Positions 8,061-21,389 are shown, counted from the first letter of the stretch. The stretch is 64,000 bases of DNA from Peptoniphilus harei (GCF_900454685.1 NZ_UATM01000032.1:1054001-1118000), one strand, 5' to 3'. The notes: a model not told the origin generated them from the letters alone. A program made the numbers and translations.

Positions 8061-10428
8061 TTCTTTGAAAAGAGCATCAAAGATCTTGGAATTTGACAAC
8101 GTCTTAGTTGAACTTAAAAAACTTGCCAGTGCAAGTATCACAAGTGAATATATTGACCAGGTTGAAATTTCTACCCAATATGAGGTCGTAAAAAATAGGC
8201 TTAATGAGACTAACGAAGCCTTAAAATTAATTATTGCCAAGGGAGAACCACAATTATTTGGAATTGTTGACATCAGATCAATTATTAAGCGAACAGAAAT
8301 TGGTGGGTCTCTAACTGCAGGAAGCCTCTTACAAGTTTCTGATTTTTTAAGAGTTTCTCGTGGCCTAAAGACTTATCTCAAAAAAGATTCTTACAATAAA
8401 GACGAAGAAGTAAAATTAGAATACATTGACAAATTAATTGAAGATCTTTACACAGACAAGAGATTAGAAGATGAGATAAATTCAAAAATTATTTCTGAAG
8501 AAGAAATTGCCGACGACGCTTCTCGTGAACTTTTAAGAATCAGGAGGGGAATTGTTGCAAAGAAGGATTCCATAAAAAATAGGTTAAATGGAATTTTATC
8601 TTCTCATGCTGATTTCTTGCAAGATGCCATTGTCACTTTGCGTGACGGAAGGTATGTTGTTCCTGTAAAAATTGAAAACAAGTCTAAGGTTAAGGGTCTT
8701 GTTCATGACATTTCTGGTTCTGGACAGACAGCATACATTGAACCTATGGCAGTTGTGGAAGCCAACAACGACTTAAAGGAATTATATATAAAAGAAAATT
8801 TAGAAATAGAAAAAATACTTAGGGAACTTTCAGAATTAGTTGGGGAAACTAGCGAAGAGATTAAATCAAACCAAGAAAAGTTAATTGAGCTTGATTTTAT
8901 TTTTGCCAAGGCAAGATTGGCTTTAAATTATCATGCCAACATGCCGAAACTAAATCGTGAAGGCAGGATAAACTTAATCAAGGCCTACCATCCTTTCTTA
9001 GACAGGAAAATTGCAGTTCCAATTGACATAAATCTTGGAATAGACTTCACCTCACTTATTGTCACAGGACCCAACACTGGTGGTAAGACTGTAAGTATAA
9101 AAACTGTGGGACTATTGACCCTTATGACACAATTTGGTCTCTTGATACCAGCTGATGAGGCATCAGAAATTGCAGTTTTTGAAAAAGTTTTTGCAGATAT
9201 TGGAGATGAGCAATCTATTGAGCAGTCTCTTTCAACTTTTTCATCCCACATGGTTAACATTGTCTACATCTTAAAAAATGTAAGTCCAAATTCTCTTGTT
9301 CTTTTTGACGAACTTGGAGCAGGAACAGACCCAACAGAGGGTGCTGCCCTTGCAAGGTCTATTATGGACTTTATGCTTGAGAGAAAGATAAGGTGTATTT
9401 CCACATCCCACTACAATCAATTAAAAGTTTATGCACTGACAACTGATGGAGTTGCCAATGCCAGCATGGAATTTGATGTGGATAGCCTTTCTCCAACTTA
9501 TAGACTATTAATTGGGGTCCCAGGTAAGTCCAACGCCTTTGAAATTTCTAGGAGGTTGGGACTGCCTGATGAGATAATTGGAGAAGCAAAGAAACTCTTG
9601 AGTTCAGAAAATATTGAATTCGAAGACGTCCTCCAATCAATTGACGAGGACAGGACAAAAATTCGCGAGTATAAAGAAGAACTTGAGAGAGAAAAGATTG
9701 ATTTAGAAAAAGAAAACAAGAGGCTTCAATCAAAAATTAAAAAATTAGAAGATCAAAAGGAAAAAATCCTAGAAAAATCTCGTGAGGAAGCTAAGAGACT
9801 TTTATTAAATACAAAAGAAAATGTTGATATAATTTTATCTGAAATAAATGAAGCTAGGGACAATATAAGTTCTGAAAATTCTAAAAAAATCCAAGAGGCC
9901 CAAGACCTCTTGCGTGAAAGTATAAAAAATGCCAGAGATAAATCAGAACTTGAAATAGCTAAGGCAAAAAACCCAATAAGAGAAATAAAAATTGGCGACA
10001 AGGTGAGGACATCTCTTGGAAATATTGCAACAGTCTTGGAGCTTCCAGACAAAAAAGGAAATGTTCTAGTACAATCGGGCATAATGAAGATGAATATGCC
10101 AAAGGATTCTCTAACGAGGATTGATGTCCAAGAAGACACAACTAAGCACAATACTAGGAGCATTTTGCAGAACAAGGCAACAAATGTTAAAAGTGAAATT
10201 GACATCAGGGGCAAGAATTTTGAAGATGCTAAAGATATTGTTGATAAATATTTAGATGATGCCTATCTTTCTGGCCTAAAATCCGTTAGAATAATTCATG
10301 GAAAGGGCACAGGTGTCCTTAGAAAAAAATTAAGAGAACATTTTAGAAGTGTTAAGACTATAAAGTCCTATAAAGATGCAGAATATAATGAGGGTGGCGA
10401 CGGTGTAACTGTTGTTATCCTAAAGTAA
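8053..10428 (+). CDS. mutS2: MutS2 ATPase with Smr endonuclease domain
   Basis: MutS2 suppresses recombination and, in Bacillus, splits collided ribosomes. It is not a mismatch repair protein. Visible parts: core helices (about 1-300), Walker A GPNTGGKT near residue 340, Walker B LVLFDELGAGTDPTEGAALA near 415, a long charged coiled coil (about 520-630), a KOW-like segment (IGDKVRTSLGNIATVLEL) and a C-terminal Smr domain with DIRG and HGKGTGVLR. The N-terminal MutS mismatch-binding domain is absent, as usual for MutS2. The frame starts at a TTG (8047), but the AGGGGGA site at 8040-8046 fits the GTG at 8053. Confidence 0.93.
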   Translation: MDNSLKRASKILEFDNVLVELKKLASASITSEYIDQVEISTQYEVVKNRLNETNEALKLIIAKGEPQLFGIVDIRSIIKRTEIGGSLTAGSLLQVSDFLRVSRGLKTYLKKDSYNKDEEVKLEYIDKLIEDLYTDKRLEDEINSKIISEEEIADDASRELLRIRRGIVAKKDSIKNRLNGILSSHADFLQDAIVTLRDGRYVVPVKIENKSKVKGLVHDISGSGQTAYIEPMAVVEANNDLKELYIKENLEIEKILRELSELVGETSEEIKSNQEKLIELDFIFAKARLALNYHANMPKLNREGRINLIKAYHPFLDRKIAVPIDINLGIDFTSLIVTGPNTGGKTVSIKTVGLLTLMTQFGLLIPADEASEIAVFEKVFADIGDEQSIEQSLSTFSSHMVNIVYILKNVSPNSLVLFDELGAGTDPTEGAALARSIMDFMLERKIRCISTSHYNQLKVYALTTDGVANASMEFDVDSLSPTYRLLIGVPGKSNAFEISRRLGLPDEIIGEAKKLLSSENIEFEDVLQSIDEDRTKIREYKEELEREKIDLEKENKRLQSKIKKLEDQKEKILEKSREEAKRLLLNTKENVDIILSEINEARDNISSENSKKIQEAQDLLRESIKNARDKSELEIAKAKNPIREIKIGDKVRTSLGNIATVLELPDKKGNVLVQSGIMKMNMPKDSLTRIDVQEDTTKHNTRSILQNKATNVKSEIDIRGKNFEDAKDIVDKYLDDAYLSGLKSVRIIHGKGTGVLRKKLREHFRSVKTIKSYKDAEYNEGGDGVTVVILK

Positions 10429-10437
10429 GGAGTCAAG

Positions 10438-12147
10438 ATGATTAATTTTAGAGAAGAAATAATAAAAATACTTGATGAAAAAATCGATGGCCTTGATGCC
10501 AAAGAGATTGACAAGATGATAGAAGTGCCACCAAACTATGAACTTGGTGACTTTGCCTTCCCAGTTTTTAGTCTAGCAAAGATTTACAGAAAAAATCCAG
10601 CTATGATTGCAGAAGAACTGGCAGGACAAATTGATTCAAAATATTTTGAAAAAGTTGAAAACAAAAATGCCTACCTTAACTTTTACATTAACAAGTCTAT
10701 CTTAGTAGAAGAAATTTTAAGAGATGCTGCTGATAGAAAAGAAAACTTTGGCAAGACAAATTATGGAGATAACAAAAATGTAATTGTGGAATACTCTTCA
10801 ACAAATATTGCAAAGCCCTTCCACATTGGTCACATTAGATCAACTGTAATTGGAGATTCTTTAAAGAGAATTTACGATTTCTTGGGCTTTAACACAATTG
10901 CCATCAACCACCTTGGGGACTATGGAACTCAATTTGGTATGCTTATCTATGCCTACAAGACTTGGGGCAGCAAGGAAGCAATTGAAAAGAATCCAATCAA
11001 TGAACTTCTAAAACTTTATGTAAAAGTTAATGGTGTTTGTGAAGAAGACGAAAGTGTTAAGGATGAGTGTCGTTATTGGTTCAAGGAACTTGAAAATGGA
11101 AATCCAGAAGCTGTAGAAATCTGGCAATGGTTTAAAGAAGTTTCGTTAAAGGAATTTAACAGGGTTTACGATATGCTTGACATCCACTTCGATTCTTACA
11201 ATGGAGAATCTTTCTATTCTGACAAGATGCCAGGCTTAATTGAAGAATTAAGAGAGAGAAATGTACTTGAAGAGTCTCAAGGTGCAGAAGTTATTAACCT
11301 TGAAGAGTATGACCTTCCACCAGCAATTGTTGTAAAATCTGATGGTACAACAATTTATCTAACAAGAGACTTAGCTGCTGCAAAATATAGACACGAAACT
11401 TACAAACCTTACAAAAATATTTACGTTGTAGGAAGTCAACAAAGTCTTCACTTCAATCAACTTAAGTCTGCCTTAAAGAAGGCTGGCTATGACTGGTACG
11501 ATGAAATTGTTCACGTTCCTTTCGGCATGGTTTCTCTTGAAGATGGAACTCTTTCAACGAGAAGAGGTAAGGTAGTTTACCTTGAAGATGTGCTTAACAA
11601 GGCGACAGACAAGGTTCGTGAAATCTTAGATGCAAGAGAGGAAGAACAAGGTCAAAAAATTGAAAACAAGGAAGAACTTGCACAAACTGTAGGTATTGGT
11701 GCAATTAAGTTCCAAGAACTTTTCAATGGAAGAATTAAGGACTACACTTTTAATTGGGACAAGACTCTTTCCTTTGAAGGAGAAACTGGACCTTACGTAC
11801 AATATGTTCACGCAAGAATTTGCTCTTTATTAAAGAAGGGTGACTTTGACATAAACAATGAAATCGACCCAAGCCTTCTTACAGAAGAAAGTGAAATAAA
11901 TATTATTAGAAGTCTTTACAACTTCACTGACGTAGTTGTTGATGCTTGTGAAAAATATGAACCATACTTCATCACAAGATACACAGTTGAACTTGCAAAG
12001 AACTTCAACAAATTCTACAACCAAACTCAAATCTTAGTTGAAGATGAAAAATTAAAGAACACAAGACTTATGCTTTGCTATGCAGTTAAGAATGTAATTG
12101 CAAGTGGACTTAACTTGCTTGGTATAAAAGCACCTGAAAAGATGTGA
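10438..12147 (+). CDS. argS: Arginine-tRNA ligase
   Basis: Class I synthetase charging tRNA-Arg; 569 residues, normal length. An N-terminal Add-1 domain (about 1-85) precedes the Rossmann core with the HIGH motif KPFHIGHIRST near residue 122-132 and LGDYGTQFGMLIYAYK. The KMSKS loop is the usual divergent form, DGTLSTRRGKVVYLEDV near 365. The C-terminal DALR anticodon-binding domain starts at FEGETGPYVQYVHAR and ends IKAPEKM. TAAGGAG lies 5 nt before the ATG. It is the last housekeeping enzyme of the pheS-led run. Confidence 0.97.
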   Translation: MINFREEIIKILDEKIDGLDAKEIDKMIEVPPNYELGDFAFPVFSLAKIYRKNPAMIAEELAGQIDSKYFEKVENKNAYLNFYINKSILVEEILRDAADRKENFGKTNYGDNKNVIVEYSSTNIAKPFHIGHIRSTVIGDSLKRIYDFLGFNTIAINHLGDYGTQFGMLIYAYKTWGSKEAIEKNPINELLKLYVKVNGVCEEDESVKDECRYWFKELENGNPEAVEIWQWFKEVSLKEFNRVYDMLDIHFDSYNGESFYSDKMPGLIEELRERNVLEESQGAEVINLEEYDLPPAIVVKSDGTTIYLTRDLAAAKYRHETYKPYKNIYVVGSQQSLHFNQLKSALKKAGYDWYDEIVHVPFGMVSLEDGTLSTRRGKVVYLEDVLNKATDKVREILDAREEEQGQKIENKEELAQTVGIGAIKFQELFNGRIKDYTFNWDKTLSFEGETGPYVQYVHARICSLLKKGDFDINNEIDPSLLTEESEINIIRSLYNFTDVVVDACEKYEPYFITRYTVELAKNFNKFYNQTQILVEDEKLKNTRLMLCYAVKNVIASGLNLLGIKAPEKM

Positions 12148-12151
12148 TCTA

Positions 12152-12925
12152 ATGAACTTTTTTGAAGATTTACAATTAGTTTATAAGAAGGCAGGCAAGG
12201 ATACCCTTTTAAAAATAAAGAAGGCCCCACACTTTTTAATCTTTCCTTTCGTTTATGGGGTAGTTTATATGCTGGGGATGCTTTTAATTGGAAGGTTACT
12301 TGCAAGAAGCTACGCCCCTATAATTGGTTTTATCATTCCACTTTTGACATCTTTGATCCTTTCGAGTTATTTTTCTGTTTTAAGTGATTTGATTTATTAC
12401 AATAGAATTAGCTTTAGGAATTTTTCAAAGACTTTTATGGCCTACTTTGCATCAATTTATTCGGTGTTTTTTATCCTAATGATAATTTCGTTTTTCATGC
12501 CAGGTATAGGTGTCATGATGGGAGCTACTACTCTTGTTGGGGCAGTGATTACCCTTGCCCTCAACCCAATTGCTGAGTCAATTTATATTAGGGGAGAGTA
12601 TTACACTTCAGCCTACACTCACTCACTGGAGTTTATGAAGGAAAATTTCTTACTTTGGACTATACCATTTTTGATTTATCTTGGCATACTCCATCTCTTG
12701 GGATTCGATTTTGCTTTCATGATTGTATCGAATTCAATTGTGGACCTTCCACTTGGTCAAGAAATTATGACAGGTTTATCATATACGAATCCTCTTGACC
12801 CACAAAACATTAAAATTTTGCTTGCCAGCATCATCACTGCTGTCTATGCAATCTTTAGGGGTAACCTCTACAGGATTTTAGTTGGATCAACAAGAAGGAA
12901 GAGGGCCTACATGGGCGAGTTATAA
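12152..12925 (+). CDS. Six-helix membrane protein of unknown function
   Basis: No family recognised. The 257 residues contain about six hydrophobic segments (roughly 27-52, 57-82, 92-116, 120-145, 167-198 and 217-243), a short basic N-terminus and a basic C-terminus (TRRKRAYMGEL). By the positive-inside rule both ends are probably cytoplasmic. The start is 4 nt after the argS stop with no strong ribosome binding site, so it is probably translated by re-initiation. A strong terminator follows. Function cannot be inferred from argS. Confidence 0.75.
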   Translation: MNFFEDLQLVYKKAGKDTLLKIKKAPHFLIFPFVYGVVYMLGMLLIGRLLARSYAPIIGFIIPLLTSLILSSYFSVLSDLIYYNRISFRNFSKTFMAYFASIYSVFFILMIISFFMPGIGVMMGATTLVGAVITLALNPIAESIYIRGEYYTSAYTHSLEFMKENFLLWTIPFLIYLGILHLLGFDFAFMIVSNSIVDLPLGQEIMTGLSYTNPLDPQNIKILLASIITAVYAIFRGNLYRILVGSTRRKRAYMGEL

Positions 12926-12935
12926 AATTTAAATC

Positions 12936-12964
12936 AAGACTTGACTTAGGTCAGGTCTTTTTTT
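12936..12964 (+). terminator. Rho-independent terminator ending the pheS-argS run
   Basis: AAGACTTGAC and GTCAGGTCTT form a 10-bp stem (one G-U pair) with loop TTAG and a run of seven T. This is the first strong terminator after pheS, so 1764-12925 can be one transcript. Confidence 0.9.
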
Positions 12965-13088
12965 ATCGGAAAATTTTTGCGATTTAATAAATTTTTGTGA
13001 AGTAATAAATAATTATGAAGTAATAAATTTTTGTGAAATAATAAAAAACTATGAAGTTATAAAAAATTATCAAGTTAAATTCAAATCT
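12963..13088 (+). repeat. 18-nt periodic intergenic array, copy 1
   Basis: Seven consecutive 18-nt units start at 12963, 12981, 12999, 13017, 13035, 13053 and 13071, with a consensus near GAAGTAATAAATAATTAT. One frame is open through all units and reads DLINFC, EVINNY, EVINFC, EIIKNY, EVIKNY, QVKFKS before TGA at 13089. It has no ATG or GTG start and no ribosome binding site. The array sits just after a terminator and before exoA. Related arrays occur at 28383, 34392 and 47975. Confidence 0.75.
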
Positions 13089-13171
13089 TGATAAATAAAA
13101 TCAAATTAAGATTGAATGAGAAATTTCTATTTGATAGGATATGAAGTATAAAATAAAATTGGAGGAATAAA

Positions 13172-14005
13172 ATGAAAATAATTTCGTGGAATATAGATTC
13201 AATTAACGCTGCCTTAACGAGTGACTCAAACAGGGCAAAGATGTCGAGAGAAGTGCTCGCAACAATTTTAAAAGAAGACCCAGATATAATTGCCATTCAA
13301 GAGACAAAACTTCCTAAGAATGGTCCAAGCAAAAAACACAAGGAAATTATGGCAGATATGTTCTGTGATTATGACTATGTTTTTGTTTCATCAGAGGAAC
13401 CAGCTCGTAAGGGATATGCTGGCAATATGGCCTTTTATAAAAAGGGGCTTGAACCTAAGGTGATTTTCCCGAAAATTGATGCACCAGACACAATGGACTT
13501 TGAAGGAAGAATTATAACTTTAGAATTTGAAGATTTCTTTCTTACACAAGTTTACACACCAAATGCAGGTGGTGAATTAAAAAGACTTCCATTGAGACAA
13601 ATTTGGGATGAAAAGTATGGCGAATACTTATCAAGTCTTGATGAAATAAAACCTGTCATTGCAACAGGCGACTTCAACGTGGCTCACAAAGAAATCGACC
13701 TTGCAAACCCAGAGAGCAATAGGATGTCAGCAGGCTTTACTGATGAAGAAAGACAAGGTTTCACAAATTTGTTATCCATGGGCTTTACTGATACTTTTAG
13801 ACATATCCACGGAGATGTTGAAGGAGTTTACACTTGGTGGGCACAAAGAGTTAGGACTTCTAAGATAAACAACTCTGGCTGGAGGATTGACTACTTTATA
13901 GTTAGTGACAGGATAAAAGACAATGTCACTGAATCAAATATGGTTGACTCAGGAGAAAGACAAGACCACACACCAATTCTATTGGAAATTAATTTTGAAA
14001 AATGA
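13172..14005 (+). CDS. exoA: Exodeoxyribonuclease III / AP endonuclease
   Basis: Exonuclease III family (277 residues) base-excision repair enzyme cutting 5' of abasic sites and removing 3' blocks. The fold's motifs are complete: SWNIDSINA at the N-terminus, QETKLP (metal-binding Glu near 36), TGDFNVAHKEIDL near 165-177 (catalytic Asp and Asn), WRIDYFIVSDRI and the terminal DHTPILLEI with the catalytic Asp-His pair. GGAGGAATAAA precedes the ATG. It forms a short operon with pgeF, 9 nt downstream. exoA or xth could be used as symbol. Confidence 0.93.
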   Translation: MKIISWNIDSINAALTSDSNRAKMSREVLATILKEDPDIIAIQETKLPKNGPSKKHKEIMADMFCDYDYVFVSSEEPARKGYAGNMAFYKKGLEPKVIFPKIDAPDTMDFEGRIITLEFEDFFLTQVYTPNAGGELKRLPLRQIWDEKYGEYLSSLDEIKPVIATGDFNVAHKEIDLANPESNRMSAGFTDEERQGFTNLLSMGFTDTFRHIHGDVEGVYTWWAQRVRTSKINNSGWRIDYFIVSDRIKDNVTESNMVDSGERQDHTPILLEINFEK

Positions 14006-14014
14006 GAAAATAAA

Positions 14015-14737
14015 ATGAAATCAAAGTTTTTAGAAGAAAATGGAATCATAAACCTAATAAGTGGAATGGAATACTCTCTTTCTTATGCCAAGGAAGGTGA
14101 CAAGGTAAGAGATTATGTAGAGGATATGCTAGAGAGGATGGAAATCGAACCTGATGAGATTTATTCTTGCATCCAAACCCACACTGATAAAATTGCCTAT
14201 TGTGATGGGGGAAATGGAAAGGACTTTGTCTACGGAAGAAACTTTCCCAACACAGATGGCCTTGTGACAGATAAGAAAAATCTTGCCCTCTTGCTAAAGT
14301 TTGCCGACTGCACACCAATAGTTCTTTATGACAAAAAGAAGGAAATTCTTTCTATAGTACATTCAGGTTGGAGGGGAGCAAAAAAGAAAATCCCAGCCAA
14401 GGCCCTAGATAAAATGAAAAGTGACTTTGGGTCAGACCTAAAAGATATTATTGCCTACATTGGCCCTAGTATTGATATAGAAAACTATGAAGTTGGAGAA
14501 GAAGTCTATGAAGAATTTAAGGATTTCAAAAATAGAGACAATTTCTTCGAGAAAATTAAGGGTACTTGGCACCTTTCTATGACAGAAGTTAATAAAGAAA
14601 TATTACTAGAGTCAGGAATAAATGAATGTAACATAGATATTTGTAAAGAGTCAACTTACAAGAATCTAGACTTGCACTCTGCAAGGAGAGAAGGAAAAGC
14701 CTACGGCTTAAACTCCATGATAGTCATGATGAGATAA
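14015..14737 (+). CDS. pgeF: Peptidoglycan editing factor PgeF (laccase-domain, YfiH/YlmD family)
   Basis: YfiH-family protein (240 residues), earlier called multicopper polyphenol oxidase. E. coli PgeF removes wrongly incorporated serine from peptidoglycan precursors. The metal and active-site motifs are present: QTHTDKI, KFADCTPIVLYD, the hallmark VHSGWRGAKKKI and IGPSIDIENYEV, ending LDLHSARREGKAYGL. The ribosome binding site is weak (GAG before AAAATAAA), so coupling to exoA is likely. The family call is firm; the substrate in this organism is inferred. Confidence 0.88.
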   Translation: MKSKFLEENGIINLISGMEYSLSYAKEGDKVRDYVEDMLERMEIEPDEIYSCIQTHTDKIAYCDGGNGKDFVYGRNFPNTDGLVTDKKNLALLLKFADCTPIVLYDKKKEILSIVHSGWRGAKKKIPAKALDKMKSDFGSDLKDIIAYIGPSIDIENYEVGEEVYEEFKDFKNRDNFFEKIKGTWHLSMTEVNKEILLESGINECNIDICKESTYKNLDLHSARREGKAYGLNSMIVMMR

Positions 14738-14816
14738 AATTGAAAATCTAATTTTAATCTGTTAGTATTTTAAATATTATTGAAGCATAAATAAAATTAT
14801 AAGTAGGGGAGATTTA

Positions 14817-15920
14817 ATGGAAAATCTTTTTAAAGAAGATATAAATAAAAAATTAAAAAATCTAGCTTTTATAGATTTAAAAGAAGACTACCATCTGGGA
14901 GAAGTGAACCTACAAGTGGGTCTTTCCATGCCCATAAAGTTGGACTATCTTATAGAAGGAATCAAAGAAAAGGAATTAGAAGAAGAGATAAACCTAGAAA
15001 AAATTGTAGAGGCCATGATTTATTTACTTGGAATTGACAGTGACTTTAAATATTCCGAGAAATATAAAGAAATCTTAAAAAAATTAGATATAGATTTAAA
15101 GAACTATGCCATGCACAAGGCCTTTCTAAATCAAGAAGAAGATCCTCTTGATTCTTATATATTTTTAAAGGGATATGAAGAGGTAGGGGGAGAAGATCCA
15201 GATATAATTTTTAAGGAAGCAAATATCTTAGAGGCCTTATACAATAAAATTCATGAAGAAGAATATGAAAAGAGTGAAAAATTATTAAATATAATAATTA
15301 AAAAATACAACCAAGTCTTAAACTTAGATGAGGGATATGCCTTGGCCTATTATAGGCTGGCTTACATTAACCTAGCCCTTGGCAAATTTATAAAGGCCAA
15401 CATGTACTTCGAAAAGTTCATAAATATATCTAAAGATGAAGAGTTAAAGGATCAAGTTAGAAAAGAAATTGAAGTAATAAGAGATAAGGTAAACTTCGAT
15501 TCAGCTAAGACCTATTTATCATATGGAGAATACGATAAGGCTATTAATCTGTTAGATAGTGTAAGCGAAGACTTTAATATGGATGAATCCTTCTATTATA
15601 CTTATGCAATTTCCTATTACAATATGGGAGACTTTGATAAGTCGGAAGAATATGCAAAACTTTCTGTTGAGAAGAAAACTACAGAAGAGAATATAAATCT
15701 CCTTACAACAATATATGCAGGAAGACAAGAATTTACAAAAGCAATTGATATATTAAATTTGGGTTTAGAAGAATTAGAAGATTCTTATCCCTTGACATAT
15801 AACATAGGTATAATTTACCTAAATATGAATGAAAGAGAAAAGGGATTAGAATATCTAGAGAAGGCTAATAAGCTTAGTCCAAATGAAGAGTTAGAAAACT
15901 TTATTAAAAATTTAAAATAA
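14817..15920 (+). CDS. TPR repeat protein
   Basis: The 367-residue soluble protein has a 130-residue helical N-terminal part without recognisable motif, then tetratricopeptide-like helix pairs from about 150 to the end. Clear units include YALAYYRLAYINLALGKFIK, FYYTYAISYYNMGDFDKSEE and PLTYNIGIIYLNMNEREKGL. Such proteins scaffold protein interactions; there is no catalytic domain and no signal peptide. AGGGGAG lies 7 nt before the ATG. It has its own leader, and a hairpin with a T-run follows at 15951, so it is probably monocistronic. The partner is unknown. Confidence 0.75.
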   Translation: MENLFKEDINKKLKNLAFIDLKEDYHLGEVNLQVGLSMPIKLDYLIEGIKEKELEEEINLEKIVEAMIYLLGIDSDFKYSEKYKEILKKLDIDLKNYAMHKAFLNQEEDPLDSYIFLKGYEEVGGEDPDIIFKEANILEALYNKIHEEEYEKSEKLLNIIIKKYNQVLNLDEGYALAYYRLAYINLALGKFIKANMYFEKFINISKDEELKDQVRKEIEVIRDKVNFDSAKTYLSYGEYDKAINLLDSVSEDFNMDESFYYTYAISYYNMGDFDKSEEYAKLSVEKKTTEENINLLTTIYAGRQEFTKAIDILNLGLEELEDSYPLTYNIGIIYLNMNEREKGLEYLEKANKLSPNEELENFIKNLK

Positions 15921-15923
15921 TTA

Positions 15924-15952
15924 TTGACAGGATAAAAATAAAAGAGTATTAT
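15924..15952 (+). promoter_or_regulatory. rrn promoter P1
   Basis: TTGACA at 15924-15929, a 17-nt spacer and TATTAT at 15947-15952. Confidence 0.7.
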
Positions 15953-15991
15953 ATAACAGTTGTCGAAAAAGATAGCTGTTATATTTTTTTT
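15951..15991 (+). terminator. Terminator after the TPR gene, overlapping rrn P1
   Basis: ATATAACAG and CTGTTATAT form a 9-bp stem followed by eight T. The 5' arm contains part of the P1 -10 element, so a transcript started at P1 would lack that arm and could pass, while read-through from the TPR gene would stop. Confidence 0.7.
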
Positions 15992-16028
15992 AAAGACAAA
16001 AAAAGATTTAAAAAAATAAAAAAAACAG

Positions 16029-16057
16029 TTGACAGATAACTTCTCAGATGATAATAT
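16029..16057 (+). promoter_or_regulatory. rrn promoter P2
   Basis: TTGACA at 16029-16034, a 17-nt spacer and TAATAT at 16052-16057. A 10-bp inverted repeat (GATAACTTCT at 16035-16044, AGAAGTTGTC at 16060-16069, one mismatch) straddles the -10 element and could be an operator. Confidence 0.75.
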
Positions 16058-16136
16058 ATAGAAGTTGTCACTTAAGACAGCAAAAAATATTACCGAGTTT
16101 CAAGTAAAAACAATTTAAATAAATTGTAAAAAATAC

Positions 16137-16165
16137 TTGACAAAGAAAAAACACGGTAGTATAAT
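16137..16165 (+). promoter_or_regulatory. rrn promoter P3 (perfect consensus)
   Basis: TTGACA at 16137-16142, a 17-nt spacer and TATAAT at 16160-16165, a perfect sigma-70/sigma-A consensus about 155 nt before 16S. A small hairpin (GCTACTT / AAGTAGC) follows at about 16172-16189 in the leader. Confidence 0.9.
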
Positions 16166-16201
16166 AAACAAGCTACTTCAAAAAGTAGCGCATGAAACAT
16201 G

Positions 16202-16222
16202 ATAATTAAATAGTGTGAAGAT
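16202..16222 (+). other. 16S RNase III processing stem, 5' arm
   Basis: The 21 nt pair with 17861-17882 behind 16S (TAGTGTGAAGAT with ATCTTCACACTA and beyond, one bulged A). The long helix enclosing 16S is the expected RNase III substrate. Confidence 0.85.
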
Positions 16223-16320
16223 AGATAAACAATTCGTGATTTAATCACAGATTCTTTTAAAGAATCACAAGCAAACCAGATATTCGTTTAGTTTTGAGAA
16301 AACTAATGAGTCATACAAAT

Positions 16321-17854
<1,534 letters not shown>

Positions 17855-17860
17855 AAAAAA

Positions 17861-17882
17861 ATCTTCACACTATTTTAATTAT
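17861..17882 (+). other. 16S processing stem, 3' arm
   Basis: Complement of 16202-16222 (see that entry), directly after 16S and just before tRNA-Ala. Confidence 0.85.
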
Positions 17883-17888
17883 ATATAT

Positions 17889-17964
17889 GGGGGTATAGCT
17901 CAGTTGGGAGAGCGCCTGCCTTGCAAGCAGGAGGTCAGGAGTTCGAATCTCCTTATCTCCACCA
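17889..17964 (+). tRNA. tRNA-Ala (TGC) in the 16S-23S spacer
   Basis: Acceptor GGGGGTA pairs with TATCTCC (two G-U pairs). The anticodon loop CTTGCAA gives TGC at 17922-17924. Encoded ACCA end. A boxA-like CTTCTTTGAAAA follows at about 17988 in the spacer. Confidence 0.96.
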
Positions 17965-18015
17965 TGATCACATAAGTGGTCGAAAGCTTCTTTGAAAAAA
18001 GAAGAGAACCATAAC

Positions 18016-18031
18016 AACTTAAAAACTAATC
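18016..18031 (+). other. 23S processing stem, 5' arm
   Basis: AACTTAAAAACTAATC is the exact complement of 20954-20969 behind 23S, a 16-bp RNase III type helix. Confidence 0.85.
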
Positions 18032-18088
18032 AAAATTTCTTAAACAAAACAATTAAACTGGAAATAAACAGAAATGTTTATTAACAAA

Positions 18089-20938
<2,850 letters not shown>

Positions 20939-20953
20939 AAAGATTTAAGGTAA

Positions 20954-20969
20954 GATTAGTTTTTAAGTT
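20954..20969 (+). other. 23S processing stem, 3' arm
   Basis: GATTAGTTTTTAAGTT, exact complement of 18016-18031. Confidence 0.85.
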
Positions 20970-20971
20970 AA

Positions 20972-21087
20972 TCTGGTGAGAATAGGACAATGGACACACC
21001 TGTACCCATACCGAACACAGAAGTTAAGCATTAGTCCGCTGATGGTACTTGGTTGGCAACGACCTGGGAGAGTAAGTTATCGCCAGT
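20972..21087 (+). rRNA. rrf: 5S ribosomal RNA
   Basis: About 116 nt. CTGGTGA near 20973 pairs with TCGCCAG at the 3' end, and the conserved CCCATACCGAACACAGAAGT segment lies at 21005-21024. Ends are approximate. Confidence 0.93.
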
Positions 21088-21109
21088 AAGGGACAAAAGT
21101 CCCCAATAG

Positions 21110-21184
21110 TCTTAGGTAGCTCAATGGTGGAGCAACCGGCTGTTAACCGGTAGGCTGTGGGTTCGAGTCCCACCCTGAGAGCCA
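21110..21184 (+). tRNA. tRNA-Asn (GTT)
   Basis: Acceptor TCTTAGG pairs with CCTGAGA; anticodon GTT at 21142-21144; encoded GCCA end. GUN anticodon, a queuosine substrate. Confidence 0.96.
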
Positions 21185-21196
21185 TTTAAAAAACAA

Positions 21197-21285
21197 GCCG
21201 GGGTGGCGGAACTGGCAGACGCACAGGACTTAAAATCCTGCGGTGGTTAAACACCGTATCGGTTCGATTCCGATTCTCGGCACCA
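21197..21285 (+). tRNA. tRNA-Leu (TAA)
   Basis: Class II tRNA of 89 nt with a long variable arm. Acceptor GCCGGGG pairs with TTCTCGGC; anticodon TAA at 21231-21233; ACCA end. Confidence 0.95.
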
Positions 21286-21312
21286 AAAGAAATAGTAGCC
21301 GGGTACAAATGA

Positions 21313-21389
<77 letters not shown>

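Larger units (their letters stand above)
15921..16320 (+). other. 400-nt rRNA operon leader
   Basis: No coding gene. It holds the TPR-gene terminator, three tandem promoters at intervals of 105 and 108 nt, a leader hairpin, the 5' arm of the 16S processing stem (16202-16222) and a second hairpin GATTCTTT / AAAGAATC near 16250-16268. Confidence 0.8.

Noticed and set aside
9753..10214. A 153-codon minus-strand frame opposite mutS2
   Set aside because: Composition is a mirror of the coiled-coil codons; no ribosome binding site or domain, while the plus strand encodes conserved MutS2.
12963..13088. CRISPR array
   Set aside because: The 18-nt units are directly abutted and diverged, with no unique spacers, and no cas gene lies in the window.
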